From the NCBI RefSeq assembly GCF_001423405.1, contig NZ_LMNS01000012.1, positions 125,203 to 189,202 on the forward strand: a DNA stretch of 64,000 bases. The letters are read 5' to 3'. Below, in pieces: positions 14,432 through 22,933 of the stretch (position 1 is its first letter; every line of letters begins with the position of its first letter). The position numbers were made by a program, and so were the translations under genes. The stretch comes from Methylobacterium sp. Leaf123. GTDB taxonomy: Bacteria > Pseudomonadota > Alphaproteobacteria > Rhizobiales > Beijerinckiaceae. Under the pieces are notes generated by a model. The model saw only the letters and a list, made by a program, of their open reading frames with translations, ran no database searches and was not told the DNA's origin.

Positions 14432-17254
14432 ATGAACGCGCTGAACGCCCTCTTCGCCGAGCACGAGCAGGCGGTCTGGCTCGATTTCGTGGCCCGCGGC
14501 TTCATCGCCAAGGGCGAACTCCAGGCGCTGGTGCAGAAGGACGACCTGCGCGGCGTCACCTCCAACCCGGCGATCTTCGAGAAGGCGATCGGCCACTCGG
14601 CCGAGTACGACGACAGCCTCAAGGCCGCGCTTGCCGGGTCTGATGCCCGCGTCATCGACCTCTACGAGGGTCTCGCCATTGCCGACATCCAGGCGGCGGC
14701 CGATGTCCTGCGCCGGGTCTACGACACCAGCGACGGCGCCGACGGCTATGTCAGCCTCGAAGTCTCCCCCTACCTCGCCCTCGACACCGAGGAGACCCTG
14801 AACGAGGCCCGCCGCCTGCACGCGGCGGTCGGGCGCGACAACCTCATGGTCAAGGTGCCGGCCACCCCCGCCGGCCTCCCGGCGATCCGTCAGCTCACGG
14901 CGGAGGGCATCTCGGTCAACATCACGCTGCTGTTCTCGCAGAGCGTCTACGAGGAGGTCGCCAACGCCTTCATCGATGGGCTGACCGAGTTCGGCGCCAA
15001 GGGCGGCGACGTCTCGAAGGTCGCCTCCGTCGCGAGCTTCTTCATCAGCCGCATCGACAGCCTCGTCGATAAGAAGCTGGACGAGGTCGGCGGCTACGAG
15101 GATCTGAAGGGCAAGGTGGCGATCGCCAACGCCAAGCTCGCCTACCAGCGCTACAAGCGCATCTTCTCCGGGCCGAAATGGGCGGCGCTGGAGGCCAAGG
15201 GCGCCAAGGCGCAGCGCCTGCTCTGGGCCTCCACGGGCACCAAGAACAAGGCCTATTCCGATGTGCTCTATGTCGAGGAGCTGATCGGCAAGAACACCGT
15301 CAACACCATGCCGCCGGCCACGATGGACGCGTTCCGCGACCACGGCCGGGTGCGCGCGACGCTTGAGGAGAATATCGCCGAGGCCGAGACCGTGATGGCG
15401 CGGCTGGAGCAGGCCGGCATCGACATCGAGGCGGTGGCGCGCCAGCTCGTCGAGGAGGGCGTGCAGCTCTTCGTCGATGCCGCCGACGCCCTGCTCGGCG
15501 CGGTCGCGGGCAAGCGGGCGGCGCTGCTCGACCACCGGCTCGACGCGCAGACCTTCAAGTTCGACGACGCGCTTCAGGCGGCGACCGACAAGGCGGTCGA
15601 GTCCTGGCGCGCGAGCGGCGCGATCCGCCGGCTCTGGGCGCATGACGCCACGGTCTGGACTGGCCGCGACGAGGACAAGTGGCTCGGCTGGCTGCGCATC
15701 GTCGAGGACGAGCTGGAGCGGGTCGAACTCTACGAGAGCTTCGGCGAAGAAGTCCGCGCCGAGGGCTTCACCGACGTGGTGGTGCTCGGCATGGGCGGCT
15801 CCAGCCTCGGCCCGGAGGTGATCGCCGCCACTTACGGCCACCGCGAGGGCTTCCCGAAGCTGCGCATCCTCGACTCGACCGATCCGGACGAGGTCCGCTC
15901 CGTCGAGGCGGCGGTGACGCTCGAGACGACGTTGTTCATCGTCGCCTCGAAGTCCGGCTCGACGCTCGAGCCCAACGTGTTCCGCGACTACTTCCTCGGC
16001 CGGATGAAGGACGTCGTCGGTGCCGACAAGGCCGGCCGCCATTTCGTCGCCGTCACCGATCCCGGCTCGGCGATGGAGAAGGCGGCCAAGGATGACGGCT
16101 TCCGAAAGATCTTTCTCGGCGTGCCGCAGATCGGCGGGCGCTACTCGGTGCTCTCGGCCTTCGGTCTCGTTCCCGCGGCGGCGGCCGGTGTCGAGATCCG
16201 CGAATTCCTCGACAGCGCCCGGATGATGGTCCGCTCCTGCGGGCCGGCGGTGCCGCCCGCCGCCAATCCCGGCGTCCGCCTCGGCGCGGCGATGGGCGTC
16301 GCGGCCAAGGAGTTCGGGCGCGACAAGATCACGATCATCGCGTCGCCCGGTATCGGCACCTTCGGCACCTGGGCCGAGCAGCTCATCGCCGAATCGACCG
16401 GCAAGGAAGGCGTCGGCATCATCCCCGTCGAGGGCGAGCCGGTCGGCGTGCCGGCGGTCTACGGCGAGGATCGGCTGTTCGTGTACTTGCGCCTGACGAG
16501 CCAGGCCGATGCGCGCCAGGACGAGGCGGTGAAGATCCTGGAGAGCGAGGCGCAGCCGGTGGTGCGTATCGATCTCGATAAGGTGGAACAGCTCCCGCAG
16601 GAATTCTTCCGCTTCGAGATCGCCACCGCCGTGGCCGGGGCGGTGCTCGGCATCAACCCGTTCGACCAGCCCGACGTCGAGGCGAGCAAGATCGAGACGA
16701 AGAAGCTGTTCGCCAGCGCCGAGGAGACCGGCGCCCTGCCGGCCGAGACGCCGATCTTCGAGGACGAGACGGTCGCGCTCTACGCCGATGCAGCCAACGC
16801 GGAGGCCCTGCGCTCCGGCGAAGGCTTCGAGGCGATCGTGGCCGCGCATCTGGCGCGGGTGAAGCCGTGCGACTACGTCGCCCTGCTCGCCTATGTGGAG
16901 CGCAACGAGGCGCATCACGCCGCGCTGCAGGAGGCCCGGCTCACGGTGCGGGACGCGCGTCAGGTCGCGACCTGCCTCGAATTCGGCCCGCGCTTCCTTC
17001 ACTCGACCGGGCAGGCCTACAAGGGCGGTCCGGCCTCCGGCGTGTTTCTCCAGATCACCGCCGACCCGTCGGCCGACCTTCCGATCCCCGGGCGCAAGCT
17101 CGGATTCAAGACGGTGATCGCGGCCCAAGCGCGGGGCGATTTCGCCGTGCTGTCCGAGCGGAAGCGCCGGGCGCTGAGAATCCACCTCAAGGGCGGTGAT
17201 GTCTCCGGCGGCGTGAAGCGCGTCGCTGCGGCGATCAAGGCAACGGTGGGTTAG
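14432..17254 (+). CDS. tal-pgi: Bifunctional transaldolase / glucose-6-phosphate isomerase
   Basis: 940-residue fusion. Residues 1 to about 370 are transaldolase (LRGVTSNPAIFEKAIG; Schiff-base Lys in NLMVKVPATPAGLPAI; SVNITLLFSQSVYEEV; LLWASTGTKNKAYSD). The remainder is phosphoglucose isomerase (MGGSSLGPEVIAATYG, SKSGSTLEPNVFRDYF, LGAAMGVAAKEFGRDKITI). ATG 14432 begins MNALNALFAEHEQ; a much longer open frame reaching back to 12407 runs through tkt out of frame and is not coding. Tal-pgi fusions are known in several bacterial groups including Methylobacterium. It follows tkt by about 100 nt, so three pentose phosphate/hexose steps are encoded together. Confidence 0.95.
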   Translation: MNALNALFAEHEQAVWLDFVARGFIAKGELQALVQKDDLRGVTSNPAIFEKAIGHSAEYDDSLKAALAGSDARVIDLYEGLAIADIQAAADVLRRVYDTSDGADGYVSLEVSPYLALDTEETLNEARRLHAAVGRDNLMVKVPATPAGLPAIRQLTAEGISVNITLLFSQSVYEEVANAFIDGLTEFGAKGGDVSKVASVASFFISRIDSLVDKKLDEVGGYEDLKGKVAIANAKLAYQRYKRIFSGPKWAALEAKGAKAQRLLWASTGTKNKAYSDVLYVEELIGKNTVNTMPPATMDAFRDHGRVRATLEENIAEAETVMARLEQAGIDIEAVARQLVEEGVQLFVDAADALLGAVAGKRAALLDHRLDAQTFKFDDALQAATDKAVESWRASGAIRRLWAHDATVWTGRDEDKWLGWLRIVEDELERVELYESFGEEVRAEGFTDVVVLGMGGSSLGPEVIAATYGHREGFPKLRILDSTDPDEVRSVEAAVTLETTLFIVASKSGSTLEPNVFRDYFLGRMKDVVGADKAGRHFVAVTDPGSAMEKAAKDDGFRKIFLGVPQIGGRYSVLSAFGLVPAAAAGVEIREFLDSARMMVRSCGPAVPPAANPGVRLGAAMGVAAKEFGRDKITIIASPGIGTFGTWAEQLIAESTGKEGVGIIPVEGEPVGVPAVYGEDRLFVYLRLTSQADARQDEAVKILESEAQPVVRIDLDKVEQLPQEFFRFEIATAVAGAVLGINPFDQPDVEASKIETKKLFASAEETGALPAETPIFEDETVALYADAANAEALRSGEGFEAIVAAHLARVKPCDYVALLAYVERNEAHHAALQEARLTVRDARQVATCLEFGPRFLHSTGQAYKGGPASGVFLQITADPSADLPIPGRKLGFKTVIAAQARGDFAVLSERKRRALRIHLKGGDVSGGVKRVAAAIKATVG

Positions 17255-17279
17255 GGCGGTCTTCCCTGAGTGAAACTCC

Positions 17280-17460
17280 CCTCTCCCCGCATGCGGGGAG
17301 AGGCCTGTCTGAACCCTGTCGTGCAGACAGGAAGCCGAAGCGAAGGTGAGGGGGCGGTTCAGGACGAGGCTTGTCCGTCCAGCCCCCTCACCTTCGGCTG
17401 CCGCCTCGCCGCGCCGACGACGGGGTCGTCGCGGCCCTCTCCCCGCAAGCGGGGCGAGGG
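17280..17460. repeat. Composite palindromic intergenic element
   Basis: Four nested or consecutive inverted repeats in 181 bases: a perfect 24-bp palindrome at 17280-17303 (CCTCTCCCCGCA and its complement); CCTGTCTG/CAGACAGG at 17304-17331; AGGTGAGGGGGC at 17344-17355 pairing with GCCCCCTCACCT starting at 17382; and CCCTCTCCCCGC-aa-GCGGGGCGAGGG at 17435-17460, which echoes the first palindrome. It lies between convergent genes (tal-pgi and dedA). This is the style of dispersed palindromic repeats common in Methylobacterium and rhizobia; it probably also terminates both transcripts. Confidence 0.75.
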
Positions 17461-17498
17461 GCCCTCATGGCCGACATAGCGGTGTGTATTTGGAAAAA

Positions 17499-18143
17499 TC
17501 AGTGCGTCAGCGGGCCGGGGATCGCAGCTTCCGCCTTCAGCAGCAGACGCTCCTCGTGGCGCTTCATGAACAGCCACAGCGCCAATCCGCCGAAGATCAC
17601 GAAGGCCAGCAGCGCGAGGCCCACGGGGCCGACGATGTGCTCGATCGAGCGGCCGCAGGCATAAGCGCCAAAGCCCATGATGCCGGCCCAGGCGACGCCG
17701 CCGAGGCCGTTGAACAGCATGAAACGGCGGGCATCGAGCCGGTTCACGCCGGCCAGCACCGCCGCGTAGGCGCGCAGCATCGCGGTGAAGCGGCCGAAGA
17801 ACACGATCTTCCCGCCATGCTCGCGGAACAGGTACTGCCCGAGCTTCAGCCGGCCGTGGTCAAGGGCGATGAGGTGCCCGTAGCGCAGCAGCAGCGGCAT
17901 GCCCCAGCGGCGCCCAATCCAGTAGCCGACATTGTCGCCGAGGATCGCGGCCGTGGCCGCCGCGGCGACGATGAGGACGACGTTGAGGTTGCCGGTGCTG
18001 CCGGCATAGACGGCCGACGAGATCAGGATGGTCTCGCCCGGCATCGGCACGCCCGCGCTTTCCAGCGCGACGACGACGAAGACGGCGAGATAGCCGTAAT
18101 GGGCGATGAGGTCGGCGATCGGAAGTCCCTGAAGGAAGGACAT
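17499..18143 (-). CDS. DedA/SNARE-associated family membrane protein
   Basis: 214-residue integral membrane protein of the DedA (VTT) family, associated with membrane homeostasis and lipid carrier transport. Family marks are LESAGVPMPGETILI near residue 28, GDNVGYWIGRRWG and FFGRFTAMLRAYAAVLAG, the last with the conserved F-x-R-x-x-x-x-x-R core. ATG 18143 (MSFLQGLPIADLIAHYGY) is chosen; the open frame to 18419 adds 92 low-complexity residues lacking family similarity. It is convergent with tal-pgi across the palindromic element. Confidence 0.9.
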   Translation of the reverse strand: MSFLQGLPIADLIAHYGYLAVFVVVALESAGVPMPGETILISSAVYAGSTGNLNVVLIVAAAATAAILGDNVGYWIGRRWGMPLLLRYGHLIALDHGRLKLGQYLFREHGGKIVFFGRFTAMLRAYAAVLAGVNRLDARRFMLFNGLGGVAWAGIMGFGAYACGRSIEHIVGPVGLALLAFVIFGGLALWLFMKRHEERLLLKAEAAIPGPLTH

Positions 18144-18226
18144 GAAAGAGGGCGTCTCCGCGGATCGTTGCGCCGCGCAGTCTCGCCAGGAACGTGGCCG
18201 CAGGAGGGCGGCCCTTCCCGGCCCCG

Positions 18227-18433
18227 TCAGCCCGTCGGGTCTGTCTCCGAGGGGGGCTCGGTCGAGGCCGGCGTGAGCACCGCGCCCTCCCCGCCCGTGC
18301 CGGTCTGGCAAAGGGCGGCGAAGTCGTCCTCCGGCAAGGGCGGCAGCCGGGCGAGACCGTCCCACACGCCGAACAGGACGGGATCCGCGGAGAGGCCGAA
18401 GCCGGGCGGGAGGAGGCATGTGCTGTCGATCAT
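18227..18433 (-). CDS. Small hypothetical protein (weak)
   Basis: 68 residues if started at ATG 18433 (MIDSTCLLPPGFGLSADPV); the same frame is open from 18526. Composition is moderately protein-like (Pro, Leu, Asp and Glu spread through, ending ASTEPPSETDPTG) and less Arg-rich than typical antisense frames here. There is no clear ribosome site, domain or homologue I recognise. It fills the gap between the MCP gene and dedA. It may be a real small gene or noise. Confidence 0.3.
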   Translation of the reverse strand: MIDSTCLLPPGFGLSADPVLFGVWDGLARLPPLPEDDFAALCQTGTGGEGAVLTPASTEPPSETDPTG

Positions 18434-18562
18434 GACGGACCCGAACCGCCGAAGGGCGGAAGTGGTGATAAGCCCTTCGGCAGCGCCCGGTTGCATGGCC
18501 TGATCGATCTTCGTGTCAGGCGGCACCTCGGCCTTGCAGTTCTTCCCGTCCGCGTCCCGTCC

Positions 18563-20023
18563 TCAGCTCGCCTTGAGGAACTTCTCGACGCTGGCGCCGA
18601 GACCGGCGGAATGCGTCGCGAGATCCTCGGCGATGGTGCGGACCGAATCGACATGGCTGCCGGTGGCGTCCGCCGCCGAGGACACGCCGACGATGTTGCC
18701 GGACATCTCGTGCGTCGAGGCGGCCTGCTCCTCGACCGCGCTCGCCATGGCGAGGGTGAGCCCCGAGAGGTCCGTCACCGCCGCGGTGATCGTGCCGATG
18801 GCCTCCACCGCCTCGCCGGTGGCGCTCTGGATCGCGGCGATCTGTCCGGAGATCTCGCCGGTCGCCTTCGCGGTCTGCTCGGCCAGCGCCTTCACCTCGG
18901 CGGCGACCACGGCGAAGCCGCGGCCGGCCGCACCCGCGCGGGCCGCCTCGATGGTGGCATTGAGGGCGAGCAGGTTGGTCTGGTCGGCGATCGAGCGGAT
19001 CATCGCCACCACTGCATCGACCTTGCGCGCGTTCTCGGCGAGTTGGCGCACCGTCACGTCGGTCGTCTCCGCCTGGGCCGCGATCCGCTGGGCGCGCTCG
19101 GACACGCTGCCGACCTGCCCCGAAATCTCTCGGATCGAGGCCGTCATCTGCGCCGAGCCCGCCGCCACCGAGGCCGCGCGCTGCCGGGCATCCTCGGCCG
19201 AGCGCGACAGTTCCTCCGCCGAGTACCCCATCCGCTCCACCGCCGACCGCACCGCCTCGACCACCCGCGAGACATCCGCCGACATCTGAACCTGCGCCGT
19301 GATCACCGACCACGTCACCATCGGGCCGACATATTCGCCCTCGGGCCCGTGGATCGCCGAAACGCGCAGGTCGAGGGTCTCGGGGCCGACCCGGATCTTG
19401 GCCCGGTGCGGCAGACGGCTGCTGTCGGCCAGCATCGACCGCTGATGATGCGGGTTCTTGTGAAAGACGTCGAAGGAGCGGCCCATCATTTCCGAGACCT
19501 TGATCGGCAGATGCTCCTCGATGGTGGAGAGCGTCGTCACCGAGGTCCGGTTCAGATAGTTGATCTTGAACTCGTCCTTCGGGTTCACCGTCATGACGGC
19601 GACGGGCATGCCGTCGATCATCGTCAGGAGCCGGCTCGTCTCGTTCTTCTTAGCGGTGATGTCGGTCGCGAACTTCATCACCCGCTCCGGCTTGCCGTCC
19701 GCTCCCATAATCGGGTTGTAGGTCGCTTCCAGCCAGATCTTGCGTCCGGACTTGTCGATGCGGGGGAACTCGCCCGAGGCGTGCTTGCCGCTGCGCAGCG
19801 TCTCCCAGAAGGCGCGGTAATCGGCGCTCTCGGCATAGGCGGCGTCGACGAAGAGGCGGTGATGCTTGCCCTTGATCTCGTCGAGCTCGTAGCCGATCGC
19901 GTTGAGAAAGTTCCGGTTCGCGTCCAGAACCGTACCATCCATCGCGAATTCAATGGTCGCGAGCGATCGATCGAGTGCCTCGAGCTTCGCCTGGGCGTCG
20001 CTGTGCTTGGGCTTACGGAACAT
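18563..20023 (-). CDS. Soluble methyl-accepting chemotaxis protein with two PAS domains
   Basis: 486-residue cytoplasmic chemoreceptor. PAS domain 1 (about 12-120) starts with [20 protein letters not shown]; a PAS-associated PAC segment ([20 protein letters not shown]) follows, then a second PAS (about 140-245). The MCP signalling domain fills the C-terminal half, with the hairpin-tip region around [20 protein letters not shown] and [20 protein letters not shown]. No membrane helix is present, so it senses an internal cue such as redox or energy state. ATG 20023 has a TAGGGG site upstream. No che genes lie nearby. Confidence 0.93.
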   Translation of the reverse strand: MFRKPKHSDAQAKLEALDRSLATIEFAMDGTVLDANRNFLNAIGYELDEIKGKHHRLFVDAAYAESADYRAFWETLRSGKHASGEFPRIDKSGRKIWLEATYNPIMGADGKPERVMKFATDITAKKNETSRLLTMIDGMPVAVMTVNPKDEFKINYLNRTSVTTLSTIEEHLPIKVSEMMGRSFDVFHKNPHHQRSMLADSSRLPHRAKIRVGPETLDLRVSAIHGPEGEYVGPMVTWSVITAQVQMSADVSRVVEAVRSAVERMGYSAEELSRSAEDARQRAASVAAGSAQMTASIREISGQVGSVSERAQRIAAQAETTDVTVRQLAENARKVDAVVAMIRSIADQTNLLALNATIEAARAGAAGRGFAVVAAEVKALAEQTAKATGEISGQIAAIQSATGEAVEAIGTITAAVTDLSGLTLAMASAVEEQAASTHEMSGNIVGVSSAADATGSHVDSVRTIAEDLATHSAGLGASVEKFLKAS

Positions 20024-20470
20024 GACAGAACCCCTATGACGAGACCTTATCCCCAACGCCATGCCATTGGGAGCGATCTCGTTATTCGTCGGGGACGGAG
20101 CTCAATCGCCCGACTCGTTTTTTAATCCGCCCCTGAGCGAATATTGATTTGCCTAAGTAAATTAAAAGTGAATACAAGCGGTGCGTGTAGGAAAAATATT
20201 CGGGATGACCTCAATAAAGTTTAAATGATTAGCGTGTGGCCCCTCCTATAATCACAACATATGATAAAGAGCGTTCGTTAAAGAGTGCCCCATAGCGCTC
20301 GCAATATCCGATCGTCTCCGCTCGGGGCGCAGCGGCAGCGCGGGATTAACATGCGAGGCACGGAGAGCGGCGTCCTGAATGCTTGAATCAGGGCGTCGCT
20401 CTCGACTCTTATTCTGTGTCATCTTTCTCAGAAAGTCAGAAAACGCCTTTCGAAACGCAGCTTAGGCCCC
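20024..20470. other. Intergenic region upstream of the chemoreceptor
   Basis: 447 bases without a supportable gene. Bases 20120-20280 are markedly AT-rich (TTTAAATGATTAGCG, ATAATCACAACATATGATAAAG) and probably contain the promoter of the chemoreceptor on the minus strand. No specific operator was identified. Confidence 0.4.
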
Positions 20471-20568
20471 GTATTCGACCGGATTACATCAGGCTGGCGT
20501 CTCTGAGCCCTTGTTTTGGTGCGCATTCCTTCGACGGGCCGGCGGCGACGTCGTCCGAATGCGCTTGA
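20471..20568 (+). repeat. Dispersed intergenic repeat, copy A
   Basis: Shares an extended aligned block with copy B at 21578-21672: GTATTCGACC/GTATCCGACC, CATCAGGCTGGCGTCTCT/CATCAGGCCGGCGTCTCT, CTTGTTTTG, GCGCATTC and TTCGACG...CGTCG ending GCGCT. Its core is a hairpin (CGACG...CGTCG). It sits immediately downstream of the MBL gene stop. Confidence 0.75.
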
Positions 20569-20595
20569 GCCGGCGCTCTCCGGACGCGTTCCGGC

Positions 20596-21468
20596 TCAGC
20601 CGCCGCGGCGAAGATCCTCCAAGGGCACCGGTGCGGCGTGGGGACGGCCACCGAGCATTGCATCGATCAGCGCCACAACCTCGGCCCGTCCGACATTGGC
20701 GGCGGGCTCGAACGGGGTCCAGGTTTGGGTGAAATCGAGGCGCTCGAACACGTCGCGATAGCGGCGCAACTCGTTCACGGTGAGCGGGACGCCGCGTACG
20801 AAGGCCTTGTGGGCCGAGATCGTCCGCGCCTTGCGGAAGTCGTTCGGGTCGAGTTCGAACTTGAGCGCGTCGCCGCAGAAGCAGATCTTGCGCTTGCGGT
20901 CGAACAGCACGGCGTGGCCGTCGAAATGGCCGGCGGTGCGGTGCAACTCCAATCCGGGCAGGGGTTCGAGGAAGTCGTCGTAGGGCCAGGAGACCTGAAG
21001 CGCCGCGCTCCAGGTGAAGTCGGCCGCCGGCAAGCAGAGTTCCGGGTCGAACCGGTCCTGAAGCTGCACCAGCGCGCCGTAGGAATGCGGGTGCGAGGCC
21101 GAGAGCACCTGCATGCCGCCGAGCCGCTCGATCTGGTCGAGCGCCGCCTCGCTGAAGACGGGGCAAGCTTCGAAGCCCATATTCCCGTTCTCGGTGCGAA
21201 CGAGGTAGGCGCTCGGGCCGATGCCGGAGACCGGGTCGTTCCAGAAGCGCCAGATTCCGGGCTCCAGCTCCTCCCAGTGGCAGGGAAAGGCGTCTTGCGC
21301 CTCGCGCGTGGTGCGGAAGCGCCAGCCGTCCTGCGGCACGACGTGGCGGGCGTCGAGGCACATCGGGCAATGCGGCGGCGCCTCGAAGTGACGCTGCCAG
21401 AACCCGCAATTGTCGCAGGTGTAGGCGGGCAGCTTCAGGGCGCCGGCGAAGGGCAGGTAACCGGGCAC
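20596..21468 (-). CDS. MBL-fold metallo-hydrolase with N-terminal zinc ribbon
   Basis: About 290 residues. The N-terminus has a rubredoxin/zinc-ribbon-like Cys set (YTCDNCGFW and, 14 residues on, CPMCLD). The remainder resembles a metallo-beta-lactamase fold (SAYLVRTENGNMGFEACPVF; LSASHPHSYGALVQL; HRTAGHFDGHAVLF; FCGDALKFELD). The canonical HxHxDH is reduced to HPHSYG, so zinc ligation and activity are uncertain. No ATG fits: GTG 21468 has an AGGA ribosome site 7-9 nt upstream and is preferred, with TTG 21474 as the alternative. Substrate unknown. It is flanked by two copies of the same intergenic repeat. Confidence 0.75.
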   Translation of the reverse strand: MPGYLPFAGALKLPAYTCDNCGFWQRHFEAPPHCPMCLDARHVVPQDGWRFRTTREAQDAFPCHWEELEPGIWRFWNDPVSGIGPSAYLVRTENGNMGFEACPVFSEAALDQIERLGGMQVLSASHPHSYGALVQLQDRFDPELCLPAADFTWSAALQVSWPYDDFLEPLPGLELHRTAGHFDGHAVLFDRKRKICFCGDALKFELDPNDFRKARTISAHKAFVRGVPLTVNELRRYRDVFERLDFTQTWTPFEPAANVGRAEVVALIDAMLGGRPHAAPVPLEDLRRGG

Positions 21469-21540
21469 GGGCAAATCCTCATGGGTGCCCGCGGGCGGGC
21501 CGGAGATCGGACGGTTCGATCCGTCCGCTGCGAGAGCATC

Positions 21541-21672
21541 GTCCTGGATATCAGATCCAGGACGATGCTCTAGAGCCGTATCCGACCCGATGGCATCAGG
21601 CCGGCGTCTCTAGATCCTTGTTTTGACGCGCATTCTTTCGACGAACCGGCGACCACTTCGTCGGATTGCGCT
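21541..21672 (+). repeat. Dispersed intergenic repeat, copy B (longest)
   Basis: Begins with a hairpin (ATCGTCCTGGATatcaGATCCAGGACGAT region, 21539-21565), continues through GATGCTCTAGAG, and contains the shared core GCGCATTCTTTCGACGAACC ... TTCGTCGGATTGCG, itself a stem (CGACGAA/TTCGTCG). It lies between the SDR gene and the MBL gene. The other copies are at 20471, 43180 and, inverted, 47423. Confidence 0.8.
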
Positions 21673-21732
21673 CCCGCCTTTTGCTTTTGCGTCCGCCTTT
21701 CGGGACGATGCGCGAGCGAAGAAAGGGCCGGC

Positions 21733-22788
21733 TCAGAGCCGTCCGAGCCGACGCAGCGGCCGGCGCAGGACGCGCGCCGCCAGGGCGGTTCCGAGCAGGG
21801 CGGCGCCCGCCACACCGAGCACGAGGGCGTCGCGCTCCCGGCTGGTCCAGAACTCCGAGCGGGTCGTCTTGGCCCGCGCGTCCATGGCGCCGTCGATGCG
21901 CGCCGGGCCCGGCGCCGGTGCGTCGAGGTTGCCGCGCCGATCCGGGACCGCCGCGTCCTTCACCATGGTATCCCAACTCTGCGCCGCCTTGCGGTCTGCG
22001 TAGGAGGGCAGGAGAGCCTGGGCCGCCGCCATCAGCACCGAGGTTCGCCCGACCCAGACCTCGCGGGTTGGATCCTCGACCGCATGGTGGATCGCCTCGG
22101 CGCATAGACGCGGATCGAAGACCGGATCGGGGGCGCGCTGGCCATGGCCGGTCCGGGTGCGGGTCCAGCCGAATTGCGGCGTGTTGACCGCCGGTAGGTA
22201 GACCACGCTGAGCGCGATCCGGCTGTTCTCGTGGATTAGTTCGGCGCGCAGCGAGTCGGTGAAGCCGCTGATCGCGAACTTCGCCGCGCAATAGGGCGCC
22301 TGGAGCGGCGCCGCGCGGATCGCCAGCCCGGAGGAGACCTGCACGATCACGCCGCGGTCGCGCGGCTTCATCCGGCGCAGGGCGGCCAGCGTGCCGTGGA
22401 CGGTGCCGAGATAGGTCGCGCCGGTGACGGTGCGGTACTCTTCCGGCGTGACCTGATCGGCCGGGCTGACGATCGTGGTCATGGCGTTGTTGATCCAGGC
22501 CCGGATCTGCCCGAGTTCGCGCTCGATCCGCTCCGCCGCCGCCTCGACCGCCGCGGCGTCGGCCACATCGGCCGGGATCGCCAGCACGCGCCCACCCTCG
22601 CGGGCGAGCAGCGCCTCGGCCTCGGCGAGACGCTCGGCGCCGCGTGCCAGGATCGCCACCGACCAGCCGCGTTGCGCGAAAAGCTGGGCCGTGGCGAGGC
22701 CGATCCCGGCGCTTCCGCCCGTCACCACGGCAACCCGCGCAGCACCTTTTCGTCCCTGCCCTGCCAAACCGCATCCTCCTGCGCTCAT
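21733..22788 (-). CDS. Short-chain dehydrogenase/reductase with C-terminal membrane anchor
   Basis: 351 residues. Classical SDR features: NAD(P) motif TGGSAGIG near residue 22, NNA (WINNAMTT), catalytic Ser (VQVSSGLA) and YxxxK (YCAAK). About 100 residues follow the usual end of the fold, finishing with a hydrophobic helix and basic tail (DALVLGVAGAALLGTALAAR, then VLRRPLRR), so the enzyme is probably tethered to the inner membrane. ATG 22788 (MSAGGCGLAGQ) is taken because the upstream extension to 22983 crosses a terminator hairpin. Substrate unknown. Confidence 0.82.
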   Translation of the reverse strand: MSAGGCGLAGQGRKGAARVAVVTGGSAGIGLATAQLFAQRGWSVAILARGAERLAEAEALLAREGGRVLAIPADVADAAAVEAAAERIERELGQIRAWINNAMTTIVSPADQVTPEEYRTVTGATYLGTVHGTLAALRRMKPRDRGVIVQVSSGLAIRAAPLQAPYCAAKFAISGFTDSLRAELIHENSRIALSVVYLPAVNTPQFGWTRTRTGHGQRAPDPVFDPRLCAEAIHHAVEDPTREVWVGRTSVLMAAAQALLPSYADRKAAQSWDTMVKDAAVPDRRGNLDAPAPGPARIDGAMDARAKTTRSEFWTSRERDALVLGVAGAALLGTALAARVLRRPLRRLGRL

Positions 22789-22871
22789 CCTGCCCGTCAA
22801 TGCGCGCTGTGCGGGCGGAGTTGCGGCGCGGGCGACGCTGCGACGATGCGAGCCTGGACCGTTGGATGTGA

Positions 22872-22905
22872 GAAGGCCCGCCGATCCGGAGATGGGCGGG
22901 CCTTC
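22872..22905 (-). terminator. Terminator hairpin after the RND pump
   Basis: 11-bp perfect inverted repeat GAAGGCCCGCC/GGCGGGCCTTC with a 12-base loop, 28 nt past the RND stop codon on the minus strand and ahead of the SDR start. There is no T-run, so termination would depend on the stem, perhaps with Rho. Confidence 0.6.
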
Positions 22906-22933
22906 ACGATGTTCAGCGCTTGTGCGGGGAGGC

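Noticed and set aside
14387..17185. 932-residue minus-strand open frame opposite tal-pgi
   Set aside because: Mirror of a well-conserved fusion enzyme; composition is dominated by Arg, Leu, Val, Gly and Asp patterns typical of antisense frames.
20383..20568. 61-residue plus-strand open frame before the MBL gene
   Set aside because: Runs into the dispersed repeat (copy A) and has no ribosome site or recognisable sequence.
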